Source: Saprospiraceae bacterium
GTDB taxonomy: Bacteria > Bacteroidota > Bacteroidia > Chitinophagales > Saprospiraceae
Direction: 5' to 3'
NCBI GenBank assembly: GCA_016719615.1
Contig: JADJYQ010000005.1
Coordinates: 526,001-590,000 of the forward strand
Length of the DNA: 64,000 bases
Below, piece by piece: positions 43,910 to 53,077 of the stretch; position 1 is the stretch's first letter; each line of letters starts with the position of its first letter. The position numbers were made by a program, and so were the translations under genes. Under the pieces are notes generated by a model. It searched no databases. It worked only from the letters and a program-made list of their open reading frames with translations, and was not told where the DNA came from.

Positions 43910-43917
43910 TACTTTTG
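43910..43917 (+). promoter_or_regulatory. candidate -7 box (TACTTTTG) for the aminotransferase gene
   Basis: Fits TAnnTTTG and lies 29 nt before the GTG at 43947. It argues against the upstream ATGs of the same frame at 43851 and 43881. Confidence 0.4.
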
Positions 43918-43946
43918 GCAAATTCTTTTCATCAGTTGCATTTTTT

Positions 43947-45086
43947 GTGGAAACCATTCAATTACATGTTGAAAATCTTCATCCTTCGATCGAGCAGTAT
44001 CTCAAAGAGCTACTAGTTACCGGAAGCTTTAATACGGACAATCGATTTGCGGAAGAAGCTGTACGTTGGTTAAACTTAAACTTTAAGCCTGCTTATAGTT
44101 TGTTGACAAACAGTTGTACGGATGCTCTTGAAATGTCTGGATTGATTCTCGATTTGAAAGAAGGAGATGAGGTCATTGTGCCAGCTTATACTTATGTTTC
44201 AACAGCCAATGCTTATTGTCTTCGGACCCGGGAATTGCGTTTCGCAGATTGTCTCCCCAACAGGCCGGTGGTCGATTTGTCGACCATAGAGCCCTTGGTC
44301 ACCGCAAATACGAAGGCCATAGTGGTCATGCATTATGGCGGCATTGCTGTTGAAATGAATGCACTTGTTGATTTTTGCAAGCAACATCAGATCGCATTGA
44401 TAGAAGATGCTGCACATGCGATTGGAGCTACTTATTTGGGAAGGCCCCTTGGATCTTATGGAGATATGGGAAGTATTTCTTTCCATTATACAAAACCAAT
44501 ATCTTGCGGGGAAGGAGGTTGTATTTTATTAAATAGGGAGAAATGGATCAGCAAAGCCAATTGCATTTATGAAAAAGGAACCAATAGAAAATTTTACAAA
44601 GAGCAGCAACTCTCGAAATATGAATGGTTAGACCTTGGATCGTCATATGCAATGTCTGGCATACAAGCCTGTGTGCTTGCGGCCCAATTACAATCCATAA
44701 ATGAAGTGATAACGAAAAGAGTGAAAATCTGGCAAACTTATATGGAATTACTTGCGCCATTATGCCAAAAAGGTCACTTCCAATTGCCGGATGTGCCGGA
44801 AGGAAACCAAATCAATGGTTCTTATTTTTTTATTAAATTACAAGAACCTGATCGCAGGGATGATTTTATACATTTCTTGAAAAATGCATCGATCGAATCT
44901 GGTTTTCATTATTTGGCTTTACACAGGAGTCCATTTTATGCGAATAAGCGGAATCAATTTCTGCCTAATGCCGATTCTTTTGAAGCGAGTTTAATCCGTT
45001 TACCCATACATACATTACTGCAACCAGATCAGCTCGAATATATAACAGCCATCATAGATTCATATTTTGGAAAGCAAGTTGTATAA
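43947..45086 (+). CDS. WecE/RffA-like dTDP-4-amino-4,6-dideoxyhexose transaminase
   Basis: About 379 aa from GTG 43947, chosen because the alignment with WecE (IPFNxPPVVGTELDYM) starts at IQLHVENLHPSIEQY; the frame is open to 43851. DegT/DnrJ/EryC1/StrS family, PLP-dependent. Motifs: LLTNSCTDALEMSGLILDLK, GDEVIVPAYTYVSTANAY, VMHYGGIAVEM, IEDAAHAIGATYLGRPLG, the PLP Lys in SFHYTKPISCGEGG, EKGTNRKFYKEQQLSKYEWLDLGSSYAMS and FHYLALHRSP. WecE converts dTDP-4-keto-6-deoxyglucose to dTDP-Fuc4N; RfbB in this window makes that substrate. Exact sugar product is inferred. Confidence 0.85.
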   Translation: METIQLHVENLHPSIEQYLKELLVTGSFNTDNRFAEEAVRWLNLNFKPAYSLLTNSCTDALEMSGLILDLKEGDEVIVPAYTYVSTANAYCLRTRELRFADCLPNRPVVDLSTIEPLVTANTKAIVVMHYGGIAVEMNALVDFCKQHQIALIEDAAHAIGATYLGRPLGSYGDMGSISFHYTKPISCGEGGCILLNREKWISKANCIYEKGTNRKFYKEQQLSKYEWLDLGSSYAMSGIQACVLAAQLQSINEVITKRVKIWQTYMELLAPLCQKGHFQLPDVPEGNQINGSYFFIKLQEPDRRDDFIHFLKNASIESGFHYLALHRSPFYANKRNQFLPNADSFEASLIRLPIHTLLQPDQLEYITAIIDSYFGKQVV

Positions 45087-45581
45087 TGGCTCAAATGTAG
45101 TTGTGGAATCTGGTAACATTCAAATAAAATTGCAATCAATTAAAAAGGCCGCATCATTGCTGATCGGCCCGGCAGTTCTCATAGTGTGAATATGGATTTC
45201 CTGTTGAGAACAGGATTTAATGATCTTCTAATATTATTCTGTTATAAATAATTGGGATTCAAAGAAAGGCAGATCCTTGAAAACTAACAAGTAATAGAAG
45301 CTAAATTTATTGGTACTTGCCGGAGCTTTATTAAAATGCCCATCGGAATGATTAAAACCTAAATAAAATACAACATTCCATATCAAAGTGACAATAAATT
45401 AGGAATTTTTTACTTACAGTATAGAAAAGCTTCATATGATCTTTAAAATATCAAATAAAACCTTTAATTGGATGAGGTCGAGATATGAATTGCTGCCATG
45501 AAAATTAAATTCAATGGTGCTATATTTAATTTACAATATTATTTATTTTAAAAATATTAGATCTTAAAGTCTACAATTTCA
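45087..45581. other. intergenic DNA between two convergent genes, no gene recognised
   Basis: 495 bp of AT-rich DNA. A GGCCG...CGGCC inverted repeat near 45148-45170 lacks a T run, so it is at best a weak terminator. No open frame of note, RNA gene or repeat shared with the rest of the window. Confidence 0.5.
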
Positions 45582-46853
45582 TTACAAAGAAAATAATTTT
45601 TCAATGCGATGAAACAATTTTTGTTTTTCTTTTTTATCCATTTCTGAAATTCCGGTGAAGCTATATTTTGCATATGCTGCAAAATCCAGAAATAACATAA
45701 ATCCAAAAAGTGAAAATTGCAAAAGCACTACTATGATCATTCCCCAAAACATATTCATTTGAGTTGTGATCACCCAAAATGCAATTACACTAAAGCTCGC
45801 ATGTAAGAACATAGAAACCGCAAGTCGAACCGGTGCATAGAATTCAATATGTTTGATTTTGGTTTTTGCAAATTGTTTGGACAGTAAAAGTGGAATTCCA
45901 TAACAAAGAATACCAGGTATGGATATTAAAAATGTAAAACAGAGTTTTAGAATTAACCAGGATCTTTGAAAAATACTGCTATCGAGTCTAAAATTTAAAG
46001 AAGGCAATGAAGTAAATTTATTTGAATATTCGCCAAGGGTTTGACGGACAAGTTTATGATCCTGATGATTTAACTGTTGATAGTTTAATGCAAATTGTTT
46101 CATTTTTTCAAAAGCAGTGTGTGCCTGAATTTTTTGGGCAGCTGGGAAAGGCATTAATTTAGGTTCTACCATATCGCAGAGTTTATCAAATTCTCTGACA
46201 TCTTGCTCTGGATGAATAGAAACCACCACTTGATCTAAATGCTTTTCAAAAGTCTTGGTAATTTCAGTTAATTTATCGCTGTTATCAGTACAAGTACTCA
46301 GCCATTTTTTGATTTCAACAGATTTTCCAAACCTGATCATGACATCACTTCGGGCTTTGGTTGGTGCACTGTAGAAGATTCCGGTTGGAATGACATATAA
46401 TGGCTCAATATTAAATTCTTCAATGGCACCAAGGGCAAGTCTTGCAGCGCCTTTTTGGAGCGGTCGAAGATATTTTACCATGAGGGTGCTTGCTTCTGGA
46501 AATATGAGAATTGCTTTTCCATCGGCAAGTACTTTGAAGGATTCATCAAAAGTGCTTTTGTTTTTTTTCATGTTTGTAAAGCCATCCTTAAATCTAAAAA
46601 TGGGGATTTGATTGGTCCATTTTAAAATAGGCTTTAACCATTTTTTTTCAAACATATCTCCTCTCACTAAAAAATGAAGATCTCGATGTTGAAAGCATGC
46701 CACCAAACAAGCTTCTAAAAATGAATTGGGATGGTTTACAATGAATAAAACCGCAGCATTTTTAGGGATGTGCTCAGTTCCTGAAACGAAGATGCGCCTA
46801 AAATAGAAGCGAAAGCTTATATTGGCCCATATTTTTACGAATTTATAAAACAC
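45582..46853 (-). CDS. PlsC-like lysophospholipid acyltransferase family protein
   Basis: 423 aa. Acyltransferase domain at about residues 20-215: block I NHPNSFLEA (most relatives have NHPN-x-xMD, so Asp is Glu here), block II about FRFKDGF, block III FPEAST (usually FPEG-x-S) and block IV YVIPTGIFY. A helical region follows, and three to four hydrophobic segments lie between about 295 and 400. It would acylate a glycerolipid or lipid A-like acceptor at the inner membrane; the substrate is unknown. It is divergent from miaA with a 45-bp gap. Confidence 0.8.
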   Translation of the reverse strand: MFYKFVKIWANISFRFYFRRIFVSGTEHIPKNAAVLFIVNHPNSFLEACLVACFQHRDLHFLVRGDMFEKKWLKPILKWTNQIPIFRFKDGFTNMKKNKSTFDESFKVLADGKAILIFPEASTLMVKYLRPLQKGAARLALGAIEEFNIEPLYVIPTGIFYSAPTKARSDVMIRFGKSVEIKKWLSTCTDNSDKLTEITKTFEKHLDQVVVSIHPEQDVREFDKLCDMVEPKLMPFPAAQKIQAHTAFEKMKQFALNYQQLNHQDHKLVRQTLGEYSNKFTSLPSLNFRLDSSIFQRSWLILKLCFTFLISIPGILCYGIPLLLSKQFAKTKIKHIEFYAPVRLAVSMFLHASFSVIAFWVITTQMNMFWGMIIVVLLQFSLFGFMLFLDFAAYAKYSFTGISEMDKKEKQKLFHRIEKLFSL

Positions 46854-46898
46854 GATATGGTAAGTTCTGTGTGAAGTAAATTAAATAATTATAGATTC

Positions 46899-47798
46899 AT
46901 GGCTAATGGCAAACTTATCGTGATATCCGGTCCCACTGCTAGCGGGAAATCGGAATTAGCATTTCAGCTTGCACAACAATGGAACTGCCCGATTCTATCT
47001 GCAGACAGCAGGCAAATTTATAAAGAAGTTGATATAGGTACGGGAAAGCCCACAAAATATATGTTAAAAGCTGTAAAACATTATTTTATTGACCATGTAA
47101 AAGTCGATGCAGGCTATTCTGTAGGTGATTACGAGAAAGAAGCTTTGTTGGTTCTAAATGCGTTGTTTCAAGAGCACAAACGAGCGATTGTATGCGGAGG
47201 CACAGGGCTTTATCTCAAAGCATTGCTTTATGGACTGGATGATTTACCATCTACAGACGAAGCGTCCAGGCAAAAGGTCAGTCTGTTATTGGAAGCTGAA
47301 GGATTGTCCGGTTTACTAGCCAGACTCCATAAAGTTGATCCCGTCTATTATGAATTTGTCGATCGGAATAACCCAAGAAGAATTTGCAGAGCCCTTGAAA
47401 TTTATGAGATGACCGGCCAAAGTTTTTCATCATTTCGAAAAAATGCACCCATGGATCGCAGTTTTGAATTTCGCGAATATTGTTTGATGCCAGACCGGGA
47501 CTGGCTTTACCGTAAAATTGAAGCAAGAGTTGATCAAATGATGCAAGATGGATTGTTGGAAGAAACCATCAAATTGAGACCTTACCAATCGCTTCAGGCT
47601 TTGGATACGGTTGGTTACAAAGAATTATTTGAATACCTCGATGGAAAAATAAGTCTGGAAAATGCAGTTCAGTTTATCAAACAAAGGACGAGAAATTATG
47701 CTAAACGTCAAATGAGCTGGTTTAGGAAAGAAAGTTTTTCAAATTTTGTAGATCCCAGTAAGCAGAATGTATTGCAGGAAATTCTGAATGCCATATGA
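46899..47798 (+). CDS. miaA: tRNA dimethylallyltransferase MiaA
   Basis: 299 aa, normal. P-loop GPTASGKSEL at residues 10-19, catalytic LSADSRQIYKEVDIGTGKP, HYFIDHVKVDAGYSVGDYEKEA, GGTGLYLKALLYG, NPRRICRALEIYEMTG, ALDTVGYKEL and the tail motif FIKQRTRNYAKRQMSWFRKE. It adds dimethylallyl to A37 of tRNAs that read UNN codons, the first step to ms2i6A. Cytoplasmic; stands alone. Confidence 0.95.
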   Translation: MANGKLIVISGPTASGKSELAFQLAQQWNCPILSADSRQIYKEVDIGTGKPTKYMLKAVKHYFIDHVKVDAGYSVGDYEKEALLVLNALFQEHKRAIVCGGTGLYLKALLYGLDDLPSTDEASRQKVSLLLEAEGLSGLLARLHKVDPVYYEFVDRNNPRRICRALEIYEMTGQSFSSFRKNAPMDRSFEFREYCLMPDRDWLYRKIEARVDQMMQDGLLEETIKLRPYQSLQALDTVGYKELFEYLDGKISLENAVQFIKQRTRNYAKRQMSWFRKESFSNFVDPSKQNVLQEILNAI

Positions 47799-47838
47799 AC
47801 AGACATATGATCCCGGAATTCTAATGACAATTCCTGGT

Positions 47839-48576
47839 TTATTCTCTAGGTAACACGCGCCTGTTGAAACTGACATGCCTGATCCCTTGTTTTTTGCGCA
47901 GTGTAGTTAAGATTTCATATTTGCCAATTTTATCCGGGTTGAATTTGACCAACCACAAATTCATCAATGGTGAAATTCTGTTGATGGTTTTTAAATCGTA
48001 ATTCTGGAAACTTACTTCGAGATCATTGATGTTTATGGTACTATCCATATCGACGATCAGTTCATCAAAAATAATTTCCGGATTATTCATTTCATTTTTC
48101 TTTTGAATCTGAGTCCATTTTTCTTTCTCGATAATTCCGCTTGCTTCCTTAACGAAACTATTTAGCTCTTCCGGTAAATTAGCGTTGGCTTCTATAGACT
48201 TTACGAGGGCCCCGAATTTGTCATAATATTTCAATTTGGTCATGGGCAGATCCGCAATATTGACAATGTATTCAGATTTGATCGATTGCCATTTTATATA
48301 TTTCTCAAGTCGCATGAGTTTTTCCATCCTTGAGTTATTTATTTCTGTAAAGTAAACGCCCTTTTTATCCATATGATCTTTGCCTTCCAGAATAGCCAAA
48401 CCGTTTCTGTAAATCGACAGTTGATAGATCTGGCAATGCCCAAAACAGGGAAGTTTCTCGATCGTCAGCCAGTGCTTTATAGATTCGGGTTCAGCAACTT
48501 CTATTCTTTGGCTGCTTTTACATGAAAAATAAAACAGCATCGAAAACAAAATCAATTTCTTCAAATTCGAATACAT
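47839..48576 (-). CDS. DUF6438 lipoprotein
   Basis: 245 aa. Lipoprotein signal (LILFSMLFYFSC, Cys18). The domain around LPCFGHCQIYQLSIYRNGLAILEGKDHMDKKGVYFTEI matches DUF6438, whose CFGxCPxYxxxIxxxG motif is kept with His in place of Pro. The C-terminal about 90 residues are not recognised. Third gene of a minus-strand unit; its start lies 9 nt after the stop of the M43 protease gene. Function unknown. Confidence 0.75.
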   Translation of the reverse strand: MYSNLKKLILFSMLFYFSCKSSQRIEVAEPESIKHWLTIEKLPCFGHCQIYQLSIYRNGLAILEGKDHMDKKGVYFTEINNSRMEKLMRLEKYIKWQSIKSEYIVNIADLPMTKLKYYDKFGALVKSIEANANLPEELNSFVKEASGIIEKEKWTQIQKKNEMNNPEIIFDELIVDMDSTININDLEVSFQNYDLKTINRISPLMNLWLVKFNPDKIGKYEILTTLRKKQGIRHVSFNRRVLPRE

Positions 48577-48585
48577 TTTATGCCA

Positions 48586-49776
48586 TTAATTGGTAAATAA
48601 TTTCAAGACTTTTTGATTCTTTTGATCGCGCAATATTACAAAATATAAACCGCTGCCCATCTCTTGTAGGAGATCAGGAATTGTTAAATATTGCACTGCA
48701 ACAACTGAAGATTGCCAGATAAGCTTACCGCCGGTATCGTACAACTCGATATCCGCACTCCAATTTTTATGATCTTTGTGATAAAGGAGCCAGAAACCAT
48801 TTTCAAATGATCCATTAACATCTGTTAGCTCATTTTGTGAAGTAGGAATACAGTTTGCTGCTGTTGGCAAATCTAACCTGTATGTTTGGATCATCTGCTG
48901 CATTCTGTTTATCTGAGCTTTGGTAAATAATAACATACATCCATCCTCAACCAAACTCATGTAATTCATGAACATATTCAGATTTCCACAAGTCTCAGCC
49001 TCATATTTTGGGCATCCAAAATATTCATTGGCTTGGGTAGGCGTATCCTCTACTTCGTCGTCTCCGTTGCAATCAGACCGATCATTGGACAAATGTAATA
49101 AACCAAAATAATGTCCCAATTCGTGTACTAAAGTTTTACCTTGATGAAAAGGGTAATAATCAGCTGCTGGGCCCGTATAACCTAAGGCTTTGTAATGGAT
49201 GATCACACCATCTTCATCTGAGCTTGCATTCCATGGGAATATCGCCTCACCTAATACGGGACATTGATCGCGATTGATGATAAAAATATTGATATACTTT
49301 TTGGGATCCCAAATATCAACTCCACCTAAAGATTTGTGCATGAGATTTCTTTTTCCAAATTCCTTTTTGCAGGCAATCGAAAGGTCTTTTATCAAAGTTC
49401 TTGTCACGCCCATCGTTGGGTTTCCTTGCGGATCTGAATCTGCTAAACAAAATTGAAATTGCGGAGATTCTTTAAGGGATCTGAATACTGCAGGAATTTG
49501 AGGATTTGGCCAAACTACAGCCTGATTCATGATATCATTGAGTACCTGAACCTGACTTACAATCTGCCCCATCGATATATTTTCTTCGGCTGTGGTGTAT
49601 AAAATATGAAACACCAATTGAAATTGCATTTTTTCACGAACTGCAAGATTTGGTTTAGCGTTTACAGAAACCGGATTTATTCCTGCACTGATATGGCAAC
49701 GAAGCGTCTGGGCCTTTACATTATACAAGCACCAAATACTTAATAGAATACTTAGTTTTAAAATCCTAAAACGCAT
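48586..49776 (-). CDS. T9SS-secreted M43-family zinc metalloprotease
   Basis: 396 aa. Signal peptide 1-22 (ends YNVKAQ). The metzincin zinc site HELGHYFGLLH (HExxHxxGxxH) and Met-turn NYMSLVEDGCMLLFT are intact, with the M43 (cytophagalysin/pappalysin) pattern: QLVFHILYTTAEENI near the N-terminus, Cys-rich DCNGDDEVEDTPTQ after the zinc site, and FTKAQINRMQQMI. The last about 80 residues (SFENGFWLLYHKDHKNW...GLYFVILRDQKNQKVLKLF) form a T9SS sorting domain. Its start overlaps the OmpA-like gene by 11 nt. Extracellular proteolysis is expected. Confidence 0.9.
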   Translation of the reverse strand: MRFRILKLSILLSIWCLYNVKAQTLRCHISAGINPVSVNAKPNLAVREKMQFQLVFHILYTTAEENISMGQIVSQVQVLNDIMNQAVVWPNPQIPAVFRSLKESPQFQFCLADSDPQGNPTMGVTRTLIKDLSIACKKEFGKRNLMHKSLGGVDIWDPKKYINIFIINRDQCPVLGEAIFPWNASSDEDGVIIHYKALGYTGPAADYYPFHQGKTLVHELGHYFGLLHLSNDRSDCNGDDEVEDTPTQANEYFGCPKYEAETCGNLNMFMNYMSLVEDGCMLLFTKAQINRMQQMIQTYRLDLPTAANCIPTSQNELTDVNGSFENGFWLLYHKDHKNWSADIELYDTGGKLIWQSSVVAVQYLTIPDLLQEMGSGLYFVILRDQKNQKVLKLFTN

Positions 49777-51667
49777 GCGATTTTAGTTCTATTCCTTTTG
49801 GTGCAATCGTCGAAATGATATCATCGCCTATGTATTTTGCACCTAATTTTAATTTATTTGCCTGTAGACCCAATGCGGAAAACAATTTGAAGACAGTACT
49901 GGCATTTCGAATCATAAAATCAACCGATAATCCGGTTGGATCTGATTTTTTGGTATATCCCGAAATTTCTAGTTCCATGCCTGATTCATTTTTCAAAACT
50001 ACTGCCAACTTATTCAATAAGTCAGATCCTTCCGGAGTCATAACGTAGGAATCCTGTGTAAACAGTATATGATGCGGCAAATAAATGAATAAACTGCCCT
50101 GCCTAATGATTGCAGCGGATTTTTGGTTGGAATAGGGATTCAGAATTTCTTTGCACTTATTGTGTAGTTTCGTAAGGTTTGGATGATTTGGTGGAGTGGA
50201 CTTCTGTGCCGGCTTATTGGCCTGTAGGGAATTTTTTAATTGGCTCTGAAGTTGTCCGATTTCGAAAGCAGCAGATTCCAGTTGCTTTTGGAGAAAAGCA
50301 TTTTTTTGAACCGTTGTATTTTTTATTTCCATCAAAGATTCTGATGTATTCTGAATGCTATTCAATTCATTCATCAAGTCTGATTTTTGCTTTTGGATTA
50401 ATATCAAGCTGTCCTGTATTTCTTTAATCTGTGTCTTTTCTGCTGCAGTCATTTTTGAATTTTCAAGTTGCCCGCGTGCAGCGTTTAATTCATTTATTTT
50501 CAATTCAAGCTCGCGTTTCAAATTTAGAGAATTTTCATTTGCTTTTTCGACTTCGGTAGTCAAACTTCGGATCATTTCCTGTTTGAGTTTATGATCCTTG
50601 TTTAACTGCTCCATTTGATGTTGAATATCCGCATCAGATTTTAGTTTGGATGCTTCATTTATTCGATGGGCTTCCAATAAACTGTTTTGTTTTTCCAATG
50701 CGGCCATTCGCTGTTGGTAGTCTTGAGTTCTTCCGCGATTAATTTCCAGGCTATCGTTTAAAGATTGAAGTTCCGCATTTTTGGCATCTATGAAACCATT
50801 TAAAGATCTTATGACTTGGGCTCTGTCATCGAGTTCTGCTTCGTAAGATTTGATTTGATTTTCCAAGTCTTTTGAAGCAATATTTTCAGAAAGTTCCGCA
50901 TTTTTATCTGCTAAAAGTCTGTTTAAATATTCTAATTTCTGAATTAATAAGTTGTTCTGTGTTTTAAGTTGTTCGTTTTCTACTTTTGCTTCGTTAAGTT
51001 CGGTTTCATCTCTTTTTGGGATAAGACTTACATTTTCCTGCATCGTTTTTATCAAAGCATTTTTTTCTGTGAGTTGGTTATTGACCAGATCCAATGTCTG
51101 AATTGTTTTTTTAAATTCTTCCAGCAATTGTTTTTGTTCGCGATCCAATTGATCATTTTTTGCTTGCAACTCCTGAATGTTTTTTTTCAATTCCGTATTT
51201 TCCTTTTGAAGATTAATGATTTGCTGTTGTTGTTTTAAAGATAATTTTGTTTGTTCTGTTTTCGCAGTTCTGGATTTAGATGGAACGGGATTCTTGCTGA
51301 AACTATCGAGGCGAGCATTTAATACTGAGATTTGATTTTGAAGGGATTGATTCCGCAATGCCAAATCCTTATCATTCATAAGCGCATTTGAAGTGGAAGG
51401 CGTAGTATTTTGTTTTGCTTGAGCAGGATCTAAACCTTCATATTTTTGATAAAATTGGATCAAGGTCTGCTCTGTTTTTCTCAATTGAATTTTGGTATCC
51501 TCAAATGCAGATAGGTTTGATTGCTGAAGGGCAATATGCGAATACAAACTATCGACTTGATTTTTTAAAATTCCATTTTCCGATTGTGCCCTTTGGAGTT
51601 CTTTGCCAGCGGAACAAGAAATAAGAAGAAGTCCAATAAAGCCTAGTAATATTGATAAGTTATTCAT
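49766..51667 (-). CDS. coiled-coil lipoprotein with a divergent OmpA-like C-terminus
   Basis: About 633 aa from the ATG at 51667, chosen because MNNLSILLGFIGLLLISC gives a lipobox; six codons upstream are open. Residues about 30-490 are almost unbroken Gln/Lys/Leu/Glu-rich coiled coil. Residues about 505-630 resemble an OmpA peptidoglycan-binding domain (LFIYLPHHILFTQDSYVMTPEGSDLLNKLAVVL, then LSVDFMIRNASTVFKLFSALGL), with the usual LSxxRAxxV motif altered. It may link outer membrane and cell wall over a long coiled coil. Promoter box at 51698-51705; first gene of the unit with the protease and DUF6438 genes. Confidence 0.8.
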   Translation of the reverse strand: MNNLSILLGFIGLLLISCSAGKELQRAQSENGILKNQVDSLYSHIALQQSNLSAFEDTKIQLRKTEQTLIQFYQKYEGLDPAQAKQNTTPSTSNALMNDKDLALRNQSLQNQISVLNARLDSFSKNPVPSKSRTAKTEQTKLSLKQQQQIINLQKENTELKKNIQELQAKNDQLDREQKQLLEEFKKTIQTLDLVNNQLTEKNALIKTMQENVSLIPKRDETELNEAKVENEQLKTQNNLLIQKLEYLNRLLADKNAELSENIASKDLENQIKSYEAELDDRAQVIRSLNGFIDAKNAELQSLNDSLEINRGRTQDYQQRMAALEKQNSLLEAHRINEASKLKSDADIQHQMEQLNKDHKLKQEMIRSLTTEVEKANENSLNLKRELELKINELNAARGQLENSKMTAAEKTQIKEIQDSLILIQKQKSDLMNELNSIQNTSESLMEIKNTTVQKNAFLQKQLESAAFEIGQLQSQLKNSLQANKPAQKSTPPNHPNLTKLHNKCKEILNPYSNQKSAAIIRQGSLFIYLPHHILFTQDSYVMTPEGSDLLNKLAVVLKNESGMELEISGYTKKSDPTGLSVDFMIRNASTVFKLFSALGLQANKLKLGAKYIGDDIISTIAPKGIELKSHAF

Positions 51668-51697
51668 ATTTATACATATATACATATCATATATTGC

Positions 51698-51705
51698 AAA
51701 TATAC
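51698..51705 (-). promoter_or_regulatory. candidate -7 promoter box (TATATTTG)
   Basis: Minus-strand TATATTTG fits TAnnTTTG and lies 30 nt upstream of the ATG at 51667. It supports that start and would drive the three-gene unit down to 47839. Confidence 0.55.
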
Positions 51706-51790
51706 TTTATTCTCTGCATTTTAAGAAGGAATAAAGCGTCGTTTGAACTTTTCACCTCCAGTTTAGTTATTCTGATGTTTAATTGAACGA

Positions 51791-52981
51791 TTGAAAACAT
51801 TGTTGCAGAAATCCGGGTATTCTTTTAAAATCGCTTCATCGATTGGAGAATTCCTTAAGGAATGGGATCAGCTTCAGCCTGCATCACTCTTGCTGAGTAG
51901 TGAATATCTTCAGGCAATCGAATTGTATCGGCCAAACAATGTTCAATTTAAATATGCTTTAGTAGAAGATCAAAGTGGACCTGCGGCTGCATTTTATTTT
52001 CAATTATTGCCTTTTAACGCTGCAGAAAGGTTGAAAATGAAAGAGCGAAAGCAAGAAGGTTTGACGACCTGTTTCTACAACCACGTCAAACGCTTGATTG
52101 CTTCCAAAGTAGACTTTATTACGCTAGTGTGTGGAAATCTTTTGGCTACCGGAGCTTATGGATTTAAGTATCGCAATGACCTTGATATGCTTGATGTCCA
52201 AGAGATGATTGATCAATTGCTCAAGGCAATGTTTGATGAACCTGAATTGATCCATAGAGCATCTGTTTGTTTGATCAAAGAGCTTCCTTACAGGAATTCA
52301 TTTAAAATGGACAAGGAATTGCCATTAAATTTTATGCACCCATTCTTTGTACAGCCCTCTATGTTGTTATATCTGGAGCCTTCCTGGCAAAGTTTTGAAA
52401 ATTATATGGATGCGTTGCAATCGAAATATAGATTGCGGCTGCGCAAAGCCCTGGAAGCTGCTTCCGGATTGACACATCGCGAGCTTTCGGTGAAAGATAT
52501 CCGCATACATGAGAAAATTTTATTTGAGTATTATAAGAGGGCTGCAGATAATTCAGATTTTAATTTAGTGGATTTACATCCCAATTATTTTTCAGGTTTA
52601 AAAATGGGCATAGGAGACAAATTTAGAGTCTTTGGTTTTTTTCGCGATGAGCAACTCATTGCATTTTACAGTTTCATCGACGACGGAGAAGAATTGGTTG
52701 GCCATTTTTTAGGTACCTCGGAAGAAGTCAACGGTCATTATCAGCTTTACTTAAATATTTTGATTCAATTTATAAAACATGGGATTGGCGGCCGGTTTAA
52801 GATCATTTCTCTGGCGCGTACTGCGATTGAAATAAAAAGTACGATTGGCGCAGTGCCTGAAGAAATGGTTTGTTATGTGACCCACCGAAATAAAGTTTAC
52901 AATCGCTGGGTTCCCAATCTCCTGGAATACCTCAAACCTCAGAAAAATTATACACTTCGGACCCCATTTAAAAGCAAGTAA
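51791..52981 (+). CDS. GNAT-fold acyl/aminoacyl transferase-like protein
   Basis: 396 aa from a TTG at 51791; no better upstream start is seen. Layout fits large GNAT-fold proteins: an N-terminal half (SSEYLQAIELY, FYFQLLPFNA) and a C-terminal GNAT-like half with SKYRLRLRKALEAASGLTHREL, FRVFGFFRDEQLIAFYSFIDDGEELVGHFLG and RFKIISLARTAIEIKSTIGA, as in FemAB/BioF2-like or GNAT families. Substrate unknown; cell-wall or lipid modification is possible but not shown. It stands between the OmpA-like unit and the phosphatase-like gene. Confidence 0.6.
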   Translation: MKTLLQKSGYSFKIASSIGEFLKEWDQLQPASLLLSSEYLQAIELYRPNNVQFKYALVEDQSGPAAAFYFQLLPFNAAERLKMKERKQEGLTTCFYNHVKRLIASKVDFITLVCGNLLATGAYGFKYRNDLDMLDVQEMIDQLLKAMFDEPELIHRASVCLIKELPYRNSFKMDKELPLNFMHPFFVQPSMLLYLEPSWQSFENYMDALQSKYRLRLRKALEAASGLTHRELSVKDIRIHEKILFEYYKRAADNSDFNLVDLHPNYFSGLKMGIGDKFRVFGFFRDEQLIAFYSFIDDGEELVGHFLGTSEEVNGHYQLYLNILIQFIKHGIGGRFKIISLARTAIEIKSTIGAVPEEMVCYVTHRNKVYNRWVPNLLEYLKPQKNYTLRTPFKSK

Positions 52982-53077
52982 ATGCGTTTTTGCGGCCGTT
53001 AATCAGCTGTTAAATAGATTTTACAGAATCCATTGATAATCATATCATTCTATTTTTGTTGGTTCAATAAAATCCGG

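Noticed and set aside
45148..45170. terminator between the convergent genes at 45086 and 45582
   Set aside because: Only a 5-bp GC stem with a long loop and no T run.
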